A DNA stretch of 64,000 nt. It comes from Pontibacter amylolyticus (GTDB lineage: Bacteria > Bacteroidota > Bacteroidia > Cytophagales > Hymenobacteraceae). Below, one piece after another: positions 25,192 to 33,041 of the stretch (within the stretch, counting starts at the first letter, position 1; every line of letters begins with the position of its first letter). The DNA lies in NCBI RefSeq assembly GCF_014638845.1, contig NZ_BMFP01000002.1, forward strand, positions 204,373 through 268,372. The letters run 5' to 3'. A program made the position numbers and the translations under genes. The notes below the pieces were generated by a model that was given only the letters and a program-made list of their open reading frames with translations, did no database searches and was not told the origin of the DNA.

Positions 25192-26067
25192 CTATTCCGT
25201 TATAGTTAGTGCATAGGTGTTTACCATGTTGAAAGGTTCTCCTCCGTATGGATTCGGCCATATGTACTCCTCTCCGTTTGCAATTGTCCCGTCTTCAGCT
25301 GCAGTTAGTTTAATGTTTATGGTTTTCTCGGGGTTGAAGCTACCTGTTTTGTTAATGCGCAAAACCTGGTAGCTATTGCCTTGAAAGGGCCGATCAAAAT
25401 GCCTTGGGTCAAGCTCCAGTTGCGCTTCTTTCTGGTAATGCACTCCATCCTCTGCTGTACCAGAAAATGAAAGTGAGATTTTCTGAGGCTGTGTAAAAGC
25501 TCTGTCTACCATTACAGTGAGATAGAAACGACCCTGATTGTCAAGATGCGCTATATTGACTGTTCGTGTTACATCTCTTTCATTTTTCTTGAACAAACCG
25601 AAAACCGGCTTCGGCGTTATATCTTGGTAATCAATGGATAGGCTAGTTTTGGGTAGTACTACCCCGTTCTCATAGCTGTAGACTTTTATTTCGAACGTGC
25701 TATTGCCTTGGTATACCTCATCCTTGTCTACCCGCAGGCGTATAGTTCTTTTTCTTTCCCCAGCAGGTATGGGTATGCGCGTCAAATTTCGTTGCTTGCC
25801 ATCCACTTCTGCAGTAAGCCATCCGTCATCATGACGGATCTCCCTGTCCATAAACATTGCAGCCCCTTTTAAATATAGATATTTCAGCTCTTTGTAAGTT
25901 CTGTCCATCTCCACAGTCAGTTCAACAGCTTCGCCCCCTTCTACTAGCGTCTGGCTGGAGCTGCTTACGCTCACCTGTAAATTGGCGGGGTTTACATCGT
26001 CGTCGTTGCAGCTCGTTAAGAAGAGGCTTAAGCATAAACCCAGACTAAGTAGTACTTTAGATTTCAT
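25192..26067 (-). CDS. Putative surface lipoprotein with Calx-beta-like repeats
   Basis: A 291-residue predicted lipoprotein with signal peptide ending LFLTSC at about residue 20 and an acidic NDDD immediately after. The mature protein is beta-rich. Two segments resemble Calx-beta style modules: VSVSSSSQTLVEGGEAVELTVEMD near 32-55 and LSFSGTAEDGVHYQ near 200, the latter close to the GTATxGxDY motif of that family. Base composition is more AT-rich than its neighbours. No enzyme motif. It converges with def. Confidence 0.7.
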   Translation of the reverse strand: MKSKVLLSLGLCLSLFLTSCNDDDVNPANLQVSVSSSSQTLVEGGEAVELTVEMDRTYKELKYLYLKGAAMFMDREIRHDDGWLTAEVDGKQRNLTRIPIPAGERKRTIRLRVDKDEVYQGNSTFEIKVYSYENGVVLPKTSLSIDYQDITPKPVFGLFKKNERDVTRTVNIAHLDNQGRFYLTVMVDRAFTQPQKISLSFSGTAEDGVHYQKEAQLELDPRHFDRPFQGNSYQVLRINKTGSFNPEKTINIKLTAAEDGTIANGEEYIWPNPYGGEPFNMVNTYALTITE

Positions 26068-26186
26068 AGGCGTTTGAATAAGGGGGTTAGCAAATATTGA
26101 TTTAAAGATATATTCTTGAAAGACAATGTGCTAACAAGCAATATCCATACCATATTCACTATATCTTATGTTTTTGCCCGCACCTG

Positions 26187-27272
26187 CTACTCTATCCAGC
26201 TGAACAATCTGTTCCAGCGCACTTTTTCAATCATTTCTGCCTTCTCGTCTACTGAGAACCAGGGAAAGAGGGGCTTGCCTACCACGTGGTCTTCGGGCAC
26301 GAAGCCCCAGTAGCGCGAGTCGAGTGAGTTGTGGCGGTTGTCGCCCATCATGTAGTAGTAGTTCTGCCGGAAGGTATAGCTCTTCGCTTCCCGCCCGTTC
26401 AGGTATAATTTGCCGCCACGCACTTCGGCATTTTCGTTGCGCTCATAGTCCAGGATGATCTTCTCGTAAAGAGGCAGCGTTTCGGGGGTGATGGCCACGG
26501 TGGCGCCTTGTTTCGGGATGTAAAGTGGGCCGTAGTTGTCGCGGTTCCAGCCAGAATTGCCGAAAATATCCGGTTCCACCTCGCCGGCTTGCATTTGCTG
26601 TAGCTCTACCTGCCGGATAAAGTCGAGCGAGGCCAGCGCCTGTGCCCTGGCGGGCGTGGTGTGCAGCATGTAGCCGCCCGGCACAGGGTACACATCGGTG
26701 ATATCGCGCTCCTGGAAAAACTTTGGCTGCAGCACTTTATCACTGGCCACAAAGTAAGCGTACTGCATCTTCTCCGGGTTGTCAAGGGGCTGGCCGTTTA
26801 GGTATAGCTGCCGGTTGCGGATCCGGAGGGTGTCGCCGGCTATACCTACGCAGCGCTTCACGTAGTGCGTGCGCAGGTCCACGGGGCGCTCGTCCTCTAC
26901 GGGCAGGTTAAACACCACCGGATCGTTGCGCCTGATTTCTGAAAAGCCGGGGAGACGGAGCGCCTTTAGCTGCAACGCGTCGGAATAGGCAGGTATATCG
27001 GTGCCCCAGATGGTTTGGTGCGTGAGCGGCACCTGCAGCGGCGTTGTGGGCGTGCGGGGACCGTAGTGCAGCTTGCTCACAAACAGGCGGTCGCCCACCA
27101 GCATCGTCTTCTCCATGGAGGAGGTAGGTATGGCATAGGCCTCGAAAGTCGCCCACCGGAAAAAAGTGGACACGACCACAGCGAACATCAATGCGTTGCC
27201 CCATTCGCGCAGGGCGCTTTTCCGGACTGGTTTCTCAGCCGGCTTCTTCTTCCAGAGTTTTAGCTGCATCAT
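26187..27272 (-). CDS. lepB: Signal peptidase I
   Basis: Cleaves signal peptides of exported proteins at the outer face of the inner membrane. The 361 residues have one N-terminal membrane span (about 27-46, LMFAVVVSTFFRWATFEAYA). The Ser nucleophile S52 is in AIPTSSMEKTMLVGD, the catalytic Lys is in HYVKRCVGIAGDTL, and the C-terminal box reads YYMMGDNRHNSLDSRYWGFV. The large insertion between the boxes is typical of Bacteroidota signal peptidases. Of three candidate starts (TTG 27275, ATG 27272, ATG 27269) the first ATG is chosen. An inverted repeat sits directly upstream. Confidence 0.95.
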   Translation of the reverse strand: MMQLKLWKKKPAEKPVRKSALREWGNALMFAVVVSTFFRWATFEAYAIPTSSMEKTMLVGDRLFVSKLHYGPRTPTTPLQVPLTHQTIWGTDIPAYSDALQLKALRLPGFSEIRRNDPVVFNLPVEDERPVDLRTHYVKRCVGIAGDTLRIRNRQLYLNGQPLDNPEKMQYAYFVASDKVLQPKFFQERDITDVYPVPGGYMLHTTPARAQALASLDFIRQVELQQMQAGEVEPDIFGNSGWNRDNYGPLYIPKQGATVAITPETLPLYEKIILDYERNENAEVRGGKLYLNGREAKSYTFRQNYYYMMGDNRHNSLDSRYWGFVPEDHVVGKPLFPWFSVDEKAEMIEKVRWNRLFSWIE

Positions 27273-27273
27273 C

Positions 27274-27299
27274 AAAGTATAGTAGGTCTACTATACTTT
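27274..27299. promoter_or_regulatory. 26-nt inverted repeat abutting the lepB start
   Basis: Two perfect 12-nt arms, AAAGTATAGTAG and CTACTATACTTT, separated by GT, begin one to two bases upstream of the lepB ATG. The position suits an operator over the transcription start, or an RNA hairpin that masks the start codon. No regulator gene is adjacent. Confidence 0.5.
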
Positions 27300-27490
27300 A
27301 ACTGCGGTACAGGTCAGCATATTATACCTGCCGCCATGAAAATTACCGGGCTGCCACTTTGCGCGTGGAAAGGGAGCCACCCGAAAAAGCCGCGGTAGAT
27401 CAGGTGATAAATGAGGAAGTGATTTCCAGGTACTATACCTGCCCAGAATCGCTTTTGTTAACGCATCAGGTCACTTCTTAACCCTGCCCT

Positions 27491-27535
27491 CACTTCGCGT
27501 CCCGCGGGTGTGAGTTATTGGGTGGTTTGGTCGCT
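27491..27535 (+). repeat. Copy of the GCGTCCCGCGAGTGTGAG element
   Basis: Reads GCGTCCCGCGGGTGTGAG then TTATTGGGTGGTTTGGTCGC, matching the arm at 16071-16118 and, inverted, 1-50. The remaining 27300-27666 spacer holds three CAGGTATA-type motifs (for example 27325, 27433) and no convincing gene. Confidence 0.55.
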
Positions 27536-27666
27536 TTTCTCATTGACAAACAGCACCAGCGGATAGACGCTAGCCTTTGTACAAGTTCAGTTGGTTGGAC
27601 GCCGCACCCTGCACTGGCTTCCACTGTGTATGGCAGACGGAATTTGCCTGGCTTTGAGAGCCTCAG

Positions 27667-28089
27667 TTACTTCAAGAGCTGCAGCGTTTTCTCGTCTGCC
27701 TCTCCCCTGTAATATTTGTCGAGCACAGCCTGGAATACCGGATCAGCTCCGGGCACAGATGCAAACAGCGTCATGCTGGAGCGCAGCTTCAGATCATCGG
27801 GGTTTCCCAGGATCTGGTTGGCTGTTTTGCCTTCCAGTGCCAGCAGGGCTTTTGAGATTCCGATCAGCCGCGGCCCCAGCACAGGGTGCTGCAGGTATAG
27901 CCGGGCCTCTTCCAAGTCTTTGATGGCGTAGAAGCGGGCAGTTTCGCTGTAGCCCAGGCCCTGCAGTTGCGGAAAGATAAACCACATCCAGTGGCTGCGT
28001 TTGCGGCCGCTTTTAATTTCGGAAAGCGCTTGTTCATAGCTGTTGGATTGTGCATCCAGGAAGCGGATTAGGCTATCAGAGTCTTTCAT
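27667..28089 (-). CDS. DUF1810 family protein
   Basis: A 140-residue soluble protein with the DUF1810 signatures RSHWMWFIFPQLQGLG and YLQHPVLGPRLIGISKALL, and a late SMTLFASVPGADPVFQAVLDKYY. The family is widespread and without established biochemical role (related to calpastatin-annotated YbiA-neighbour proteins). A longer reading frame from 28173 would overlap the upstream patatin gene by 56 nt, so the ATG at 28089, 28 nt after the patatin stop, is preferred. The two genes are likely cotranscribed. Confidence 0.87.
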   Translation of the reverse strand: MKDSDSLIRFLDAQSNSYEQALSEIKSGRKRSHWMWFIFPQLQGLGYSETARFYAIKDLEEARLYLQHPVLGPRLIGISKALLALEGKTANQILGNPDDLKLRSSMTLFASVPGADPVFQAVLDKYYRGEADEKTLQLLK

Positions 28090-28117
28090 ATCAGGCGGTA
28101 TATGGTTAATGGCTAGT

Positions 28118-29152
28118 TCAGTCTTGTATACTGCAAGTACGCAGCAGGTAGTTTGCCGTATACTCCCTTCCACTCTGAATCAGGCTATTCTTTTCCTCTT
28201 TCGACATCCTCCTGATGCGGGGACTGATACCGACTGACGAAACCGATATCGTTCTGTCCCAGTCCGCTTCGGTCAGCTCATTCCGGTTCAGGTTTTCGAT
28301 CACGAAGGTATAGAGCGCTGCCATGTAATCATTCAGACTACGGATTTCGATGGGCACCAGCTCTTTCGTCAGGGCGTCTTCCTCAATCTGCGTATCCGAG
28401 TCTATCCGCACGCCCAGAGTGCCAGGGTCAGGTATACGATGTTTTCTCCCCGTTGAATCGGCTACAACGGTGTCGAACATGGTGATGGGAAAGTTGCCGA
28501 TGATGCCGCCATCCACCACAACATCCAGCTGTTCGCCGGCGTCTGGCTTTTTGTACACCCTCCCATCGCTGTCTATAAAGACGGCCTTGAAGTAGAGCGG
28601 TATAGAGATCGATATCCTGACCGCATCTTTCACTTTCATGTCCGGGTAAGTTTCCCTCGAGAAAACAAGCAGCCGCTGCCTGTTCAGGCTCGTGGCGGTA
28701 ATGTACAGGTCCTTATACCCCAGCGCGCTCAGCTCCCGGAAGGTGATATCCGGATTCCCCGTTTTTTCTTCGATCAGCCTGGCAGTCCAATCCGTGAAGC
28801 GATCTCCCCGGTACCACCCGTAGAGTTTGTGCATGCGCGCAAAGCCCCCGAGGAACATAAAGCGGCCATCGTTGAACTTCCTGAGTTGCGTGGACGAGAT
28901 GATGGCTGCTATTTCTTCGGCGGAATACCCCAGGGATACCATCATGGCCGTAATCGCCCCGGCCGATGTGCCGCCGACTTTCTCTATCCCCTTCAACTGT
29001 CCGTGCCGCTCCAGCTCATCAATTACACCAGCATAGGCAATGCCCCGGATACCGGCTCCCTCAAAAGCCAGGTTCCGGATTTTACAGTCCTGACTGTATA
29101 CTTGCACAGTGAGTAGAAAGAAGAAAAGGGCGAGTATGGCAAGTTGCTTCAT
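28118..29152 (-). CDS. Exported patatin-like phospholipase
   Basis: A 344-residue patatin-family lipid acyl hydrolase with an N-terminal signal peptide (LAILALFFFLLTVQVYSQ). The oxyanion-hole motif FEGAGIRGIAYAG is at 30-42, the nucleophile S63 in VGGTSAGAI and the catalytic Asp in VVVDGGIIGNFP near residue 216. The Ser-Asp dyad and spacing fit the family. The substrate is unknown; the signal peptide points to action in the periplasm or at the outer membrane. The protein is short of the C-terminal barrel that some Bacteroidota PlpD-type patatins have. It precedes DUF1810 on the same strand. Confidence 0.9.
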   Translation of the reverse strand: MKQLAILALFFFLLTVQVYSQDCKIRNLAFEGAGIRGIAYAGVIDELERHGQLKGIEKVGGTSAGAITAMMVSLGYSAEEIAAIISSTQLRKFNDGRFMFLGGFARMHKLYGWYRGDRFTDWTARLIEEKTGNPDITFRELSALGYKDLYITATSLNRQRLLVFSRETYPDMKVKDAVRISISIPLYFKAVFIDSDGRVYKKPDAGEQLDVVVDGGIIGNFPITMFDTVVADSTGRKHRIPDPGTLGVRIDSDTQIEEDALTKELVPIEIRSLNDYMAALYTFVIENLNRNELTEADWDRTISVSSVGISPRIRRMSKEEKNSLIQSGREYTANYLLRTCSIQD

Positions 29153-29338
29153 TGTGAGGCTGGAATTGCATGTTTATTTAAAAATAGGATCACAAGGTGC
29201 AAAAGAGGCTCTCTAGAGTGCTGTCTCTTGCAGGTGATTCAGGTATAGCCTATTAAAGGAAGCGCAGACCAAATCAATGCAGTTGCCGCACTTCTTCTTA
29301 CAATATACAAATTCCCCGATTCTCCGTACACCGCAGGT

Positions 29339-30352
29339 ATGGCTTTCCGACAAATCGCTGTATTGTTGCTTCTTACGCTCCTGCTGCCGCTCACCGGGTA
29401 TGGCTGGGGATTCTTTGCGCACCAGCGCATTAACCGGCTCGCCGTCTATACCCTGCCGCCCGAGATGGTGGGTTTCTACAAAAAGCACATCCGCTACATC
29501 ACCGAAAACGCCGTGAACCCCGACCGCCGCCGCTATGCCGTGGCCGGTGAGGCACCCCGCCACTACATCGACCTGGACGTATACGGTGACAGCGCCCTGT
29601 ATAAAATGCCCCGCTACTGGCAACAGGCTGTGGAGAAGTATGGAGAAGACACGCTCATGTCGCACGGCATCGTACCCTGGCACATCAACCGCATGAAGTT
29701 CCAGCTCACGCAGGCTTTCAAAGACCGTAACCTCGACCAGATCCTGCGCCTCTCCGCCGACATGGGTCACTACATAGCCGATGCCAGCGTACCACTGCAC
29801 ACCACCCGCAACTACAACGGACAACTAACCGGCCAGCGCGGCATCCACGCCTTTTGGGAAAGCCGCCTGCCCGAGCTGCTCTCCGACAACTATGACTTCT
29901 TTGTGGGGCAGGCACAGTACATCGAACAGCCACAGCTCAGGGCCTGGGACATTGTCGCCAGCGCCCACTTGGCCCTCGACTCGGTGCTCAGTTTTGAGCG
30001 GGAACTGACGCTGGCGTTTGACGAAGAGAAGAAATACAGCTACGAAGTGCGCGGCAACCTCACCACACGGGTATACTCGCGGGAGTTTTCCGAAGCCTAC
30101 CACCGCCGGCTGAACGGGCAGGTGGAACGGCAGATGCGACTGGCCATCCACAACGTAGCCAGCTACTGGTTCACGGCCTGGGTAGATGCTGGTCAGCCCG
30201 ACCTACGCCAGTTGGGCTCGACCTTATCGGCAGAAGAGCAGGAACGCCTGCGCATGGAGTTGAAAGAGTACGAACAGGGCCCGCACCTGCCGCGCGAAGA
30301 AGGCGAAAGCTACCTGCACCGAAACACATGGATTTCAGGGCATAAAGAGTAG
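29339..30352 (+). CDS. Zinc-dependent phospholipase C / S1-P1 nuclease-like protein
   Basis: A 337-residue exported protein. The signal peptide ends after PLTGYG, leaving tryptophan W23 (WGFFAHQRINRLAVYTLP) as the likely mature N-terminus. In S1/P1 nucleases and zinc phospholipase C the mature Trp amino group and backbone bind the trinuclear zinc site. Further ligands are visible: H28, APRHYIDLD, LSADMGHYIADASVPLHTT and GIHAFWESRLPELL. The HY-x-x-D and H-x(3)-E spacings fit the PF00882/S1-P1 superfamily. The substrate could be phospholipid or nucleic acid; sequence alone does not decide. It is divergent from the patatin gene. Confidence 0.85.
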   Translation: MAFRQIAVLLLLTLLLPLTGYGWGFFAHQRINRLAVYTLPPEMVGFYKKHIRYITENAVNPDRRRYAVAGEAPRHYIDLDVYGDSALYKMPRYWQQAVEKYGEDTLMSHGIVPWHINRMKFQLTQAFKDRNLDQILRLSADMGHYIADASVPLHTTRNYNGQLTGQRGIHAFWESRLPELLSDNYDFFVGQAQYIEQPQLRAWDIVASAHLALDSVLSFERELTLAFDEEKKYSYEVRGNLTTRVYSREFSEAYHRRLNGQVERQMRLAIHNVASYWFTAWVDAGQPDLRQLGSTLSAEEQERLRMELKEYEQGPHLPREEGESYLHRNTWISGHKE

Positions 30353-30472
30353 CCTTACCCTCCCTGCAAAAGCTAAATCACTTTATTAGCGTCTATACAG
30401 CAACGCACAAGTGGCATTATGCAAAAGGATGTAAAATTACCTAACTTGCCCCTGCAACCTACTCACTCATCC

Positions 30473-32041
30473 ATGAGCTATACCTATACCTTCTTAAAGC
30501 GCTTTGCGCTGTTCCTTTCTTTAGCATCCTTCGTTAGCCTGCAGGCCTCCGCGCAGCAAAACACGGCCGCTACTCTGCAAAAACTCGATGCCTACTACCA
30601 GAAAGCCCTCAAAGACTGGGACGTGCCCGGCATGGCCATCGCCATTGTGCGGAACGATTCCGTGATTTTTGCCAAGGGCTATGGCGTACGTGACCTGAAG
30701 TCGGGCGGACAGGTGGACGCCAACACCGTGTTCGGCATCGCCTCCAACTCCAAAGCCTATACCGCCGCCGCGCTTGGCATACTCGTAGATGAAGGCAAGC
30801 TCAACTGGAACGACAAGGTAACCAAGCACCTGCCCTGGCTGCAGCTCTATAATCCCTACGTAACGCAGGAGCTCAACATCAAAGACCTGCTGAGTCATCG
30901 CGCCGGCTTCCGCACCTTCAGCGGAGACCTGCTTTGGTACAACACCACCTACAGCCGACGCGAGATTCTGGAACGTGCCCGTCACCTGCAGCCCGCCTAC
31001 AGCTTCCGCGACGGGTATGGCTACTCCAACATCATGTTCATCGCCGCCGGCGAAGTGATTGAGGCTGTGTCTGGCCAGAAGTGGGAGGACTTTATCAAGC
31101 AGCGCTTCTTCGCGCCGCTGGGCATGAACCGCTCCTATACCTCCGTAAATGAACTGGCAGGCAAGGACAATATCGCCTCCCCGCATGGAAACGACGAAAA
31201 GAACAAGCCCTACCCTACTACCTTCACCGCCTGGGACAACTGGAACCCGGCAGCCGGTATATTCACGAGTGTGAACCAGCAAGCCCAATGGATGCGTCTG
31301 CAGCTGAACCGCGGCACTTACAAGGGCCAGAAGATTTTCAGTGAGGACGCCAGTCGCATGATGTGGGCCGCCCACAACGCCCTCCCTGTTTCCAAACAGG
31401 CCGAAGCCAACGTACCCTCCACGCACTTCTCTGCCGCTGGACTGGGCTGGATGATGAACGACTACGAGGGCCGCAAAATACTGGCGCACGGTGGCGGGCA
31501 CGAGGGGATGAACAGCCGCACCGTGCTGGTGCCCGAAGAGAACCTCGGCATCGTGATCCTGACCAACAGCATGAGCGGCATCATGTCGCCGCTGGCCAAC
31601 TACACCCTGGACCAGTTCTTTGGGGTACAGAACGGGCGCGACTGGAGTCAGTTCTCGCTCGACAACATGGCCAAAGCACGCAAGGCGCAGGAAGAAGCCG
31701 CTGCCAAAGCTCCGAAAGAGAAGACACGCAAGAGCAAACCAACAATGGATCTGGAAGCCTATGCCGGCACTTATAACAGCCCGCTGTATGGTGATGCTAC
31801 CATCAGGGTGCAGAACAAGCAACTGGTGTTAGACCTGGCCCCTGCGCCAGCCCTGGGTGGCAAGCTCACGCACTGGCAGCACGACATCTTTGACCTGGAA
31901 TGGAAAAACAACTTCGCCCTGCTCACCCCCACCAAGGTGCGCTTCATTGTAGGGCCTGACGGCAAAATCGCTGAAATGCGATTGGATGCCAACAACCCGG
32001 ACTTCCACTTCAGTGAACTGGAGTTTAAGAAAGTGAAGTAA
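30473..32041 (+). CDS. Serine hydrolase, beta-lactamase/class C fold
   Basis: A 522-residue exported penicillin-binding-protein-like hydrolase. The signal peptide MSYTYTFLKRFALFLSLASF to ASAQ precedes the catalytic domain with S91-x-x-K94 (ASNSKAYTAAAL), the Tyr motif YGYSN near 175, and HGGGHEGM in place of KTG near 336. A C-terminal DUF3471-type domain (LEAYAGTYNSPLYGDATIRV) follows. Such proteins are D-aminopeptidases, esterases or peptidoglycan-related hydrolases; a role in beta-lactam resistance cannot be inferred. The in-frame ATG at 30419 would bury the signal peptide, so 30473 is preferred. Confidence 0.9.
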   Translation: MSYTYTFLKRFALFLSLASFVSLQASAQQNTAATLQKLDAYYQKALKDWDVPGMAIAIVRNDSVIFAKGYGVRDLKSGGQVDANTVFGIASNSKAYTAAALGILVDEGKLNWNDKVTKHLPWLQLYNPYVTQELNIKDLLSHRAGFRTFSGDLLWYNTTYSRREILERARHLQPAYSFRDGYGYSNIMFIAAGEVIEAVSGQKWEDFIKQRFFAPLGMNRSYTSVNELAGKDNIASPHGNDEKNKPYPTTFTAWDNWNPAAGIFTSVNQQAQWMRLQLNRGTYKGQKIFSEDASRMMWAAHNALPVSKQAEANVPSTHFSAAGLGWMMNDYEGRKILAHGGGHEGMNSRTVLVPEENLGIVILTNSMSGIMSPLANYTLDQFFGVQNGRDWSQFSLDNMAKARKAQEEAAAKAPKEKTRKSKPTMDLEAYAGTYNSPLYGDATIRVQNKQLVLDLAPAPALGGKLTHWQHDIFDLEWKNNFALLTPTKVRFIVGPDGKIAEMRLDANNPDFHFSELEFKKVK

Positions 32042-32055
32042 GCTTTCCTGATCCT

Positions 32056-32105
32056 TAAAAACAGCGGGGCCATACCTAAAACTAGGTATGGCCCCGCTGT
32101 TTTTA
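32056..32105. terminator. 23-bp perfect bidirectional terminator
   Basis: Arms TAAAAACAGCGGGGCC-ATACCTA and the exact complement around a 4-nt loop AAAC. It ends both the serine hydrolase gene (plus) and micro-peptide 1 (minus). The upper stem is an inverted pair of the AGGTATG motif. Confidence 0.93.
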
Positions 32106-32116
32106 AGATACTGCTC

Positions 32117-32215
32117 TTAGTAAGCTACAATAACAGAAACGATGCTCGCAACTGCAAAATATCCTGCTATAACAATGTATGCGAGTGCATCTTCATCAAA
32201 GTAAAGTTTTTTCAT
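32117..32215 (-). CDS. 32-residue membrane micro-peptide 1
   Basis: A reading frame from ATG (32213-32215) to TAA encodes 32 residues: MKK, a short acidic stretch (FDEDAL), then an uninterrupted hydrophobic segment (IVIAGYFAVASIVSVIVAY) able to form one membrane helix. The stop is 11 nt from the strong terminator at 32056-32105, as expected for a complete short transcript. A paralogue lies upstream at 32521-32622: both share MKK, a conserved Glu at residue 8, the A-(I/V)-(I/V)-(I/V)-A-x-YF core and VS near the end. Nothing is known of its function. Possible types are type I toxin-like or small membrane regulator. It was found by reading, since it is too short for routine gene calling. Confidence 0.6.
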   Translation of the reverse strand: MKKLYFDEDALAYIVIAGYFAVASIVSVIVAY

Positions 32216-32462
32216 GAGTGACAACCTTTTAAACGTTAGAAATGCTTTAAAATACCTTTGGCCATCTTGGTATTCTTTACGCATTACGCCCGCAATCGTT
32301 GTACTAAATTAAAAATTGTTATAACTATTTATATATGAATATATAGATATTACTACACTTCTTACCTACAGGTATTTACAACATTATTACACCTCCCTAC
32401 CCTGTAAGGTAGCTGTACGCTTACTGGATGTTTTTATGCAGGATTTACTTAGTTTTTAAAAC
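32216..32462. other. AT-rich spacer upstream of micro-peptide 1
   Basis: No gene or clear -33/-7 box is seen. The region is strongly AT-rich around 32300-32360 (TATTTATATATGAATATATA) and must hold the promoter of micro-peptide 1 if that peptide is transcribed separately from peptide 2. The spacer 32755-32962 upstream of peptide 2 is likewise AT-rich with nothing recognised. Confidence 0.4.
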
Positions 32463-32496
32463 ACCAAGGGCGATGCTTAGTAGCATCGCCCTTGGT
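32463..32496 (-). terminator. Terminator of micro-peptide 2
   Basis: Perfect 14-bp stem ACCAAGGGCGATGC / GCATCGCCCTTGGT with 6-nt loop, followed on the minus strand by GTTTTAAAAAC, 24 nt after the peptide stop. Confidence 0.85.
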
Positions 32497-32520
32497 GGTA
32501 ATTTATATAAGTAAGCTACA

Positions 32521-32622
32521 TTATGCTACTGCTACTAGTAAACTACTTACTGCGCCACCAAGCACAAAATAAGCAGCAACAATTACATTAGCCATAGTTT
32601 CATTAAGAGTAAATTTTTTCAT
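32521..32622 (-). CDS. 33-residue membrane micro-peptide 2
   Basis: From ATG (32620-32622) to TAA, 33 residues: MKKFTLNETMA, then a hydrophobic run (VIVAAYFVLGGAVSSLLVA) of membrane-helix length. It is paralogous to the peptide at 32117-32215 (about one third identical plus many conservative changes, with one gap). It has its own terminator 24 nt after the stop and a candidate promoter about 100 nt upstream, so it looks like an independent small transcription unit in an AT-rich island. A lysine-rich N-terminus predicts the N-in orientation. Function unknown. Confidence 0.62.
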   Translation of the reverse strand: MKKFTLNETMANVIVAAYFVLGGAVSSLLVAVA

Positions 32623-32723
32623 GGCAATAGAACGTTTTAAGGTTTAGTTTAGACATTTTTATTTTAAGCATAAAAAAATTCACTTCCAGTAAAACATATT
32701 CATATTTTTTCCAGAAGACGTTG

Positions 32724-32754
32724 CAAATAAATATTAAATAAATGTTGTATGCAA
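32724..32754 (-). promoter_or_regulatory. Candidate promoter of micro-peptide 2
   Basis: Minus strand TTG (32752-32754), 20 nt, then TTTATTTG (32724-32731), one mismatch from TAnnTTTG. It would give a leader of roughly 95 nt. Confidence 0.35.
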
Positions 32755-32962
32755 GCAATTGTATATAATTTCTGTTAATTATAACAATACCCATGCCCTA
32801 AAGTCAGCAGACCACCTTCTTATATTACAATTACCTAATAATCAATCATGTATCTTTAGTCAATTAATCATACGAATAATCCTATAATGGTTATATTAAA
32901 AAATATATCGAAATTATTTCAAATTATTGATCCTACTATACCTGATTGGCAGCTAAAAAAGA

Positions 32963-33000
32963 AAAATCCCCTGCTGACCGTCAGGCCAACAGGGGATTTT
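32963..33000 (-). terminator. ettA terminator
   Basis: 11-bp stem AAAATCCCCTG / CAGGGGATTTT, with T-run on the minus strand, 42 nt after the ettA stop. Confidence 0.85.
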
Positions 33001-33041
33001 GTAAAACAAAGGCATTGGTTTTCAGCACTTAACAGTGCAAT

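Noticed and set aside
30521-31822. A 433-codon minus-strand frame inside the serine hydrolase gene
   Set aside because: The plus strand carries all catalytic motifs; the antisense translation has no recognisable domain.
30473-32041. Calling the serine hydrolase a beta-lactamase
   Set aside because: The third motif is HGGG rather than KTG and the C-terminal domain is typical of peptidase/esterase relatives; activity on antibiotics cannot be claimed.
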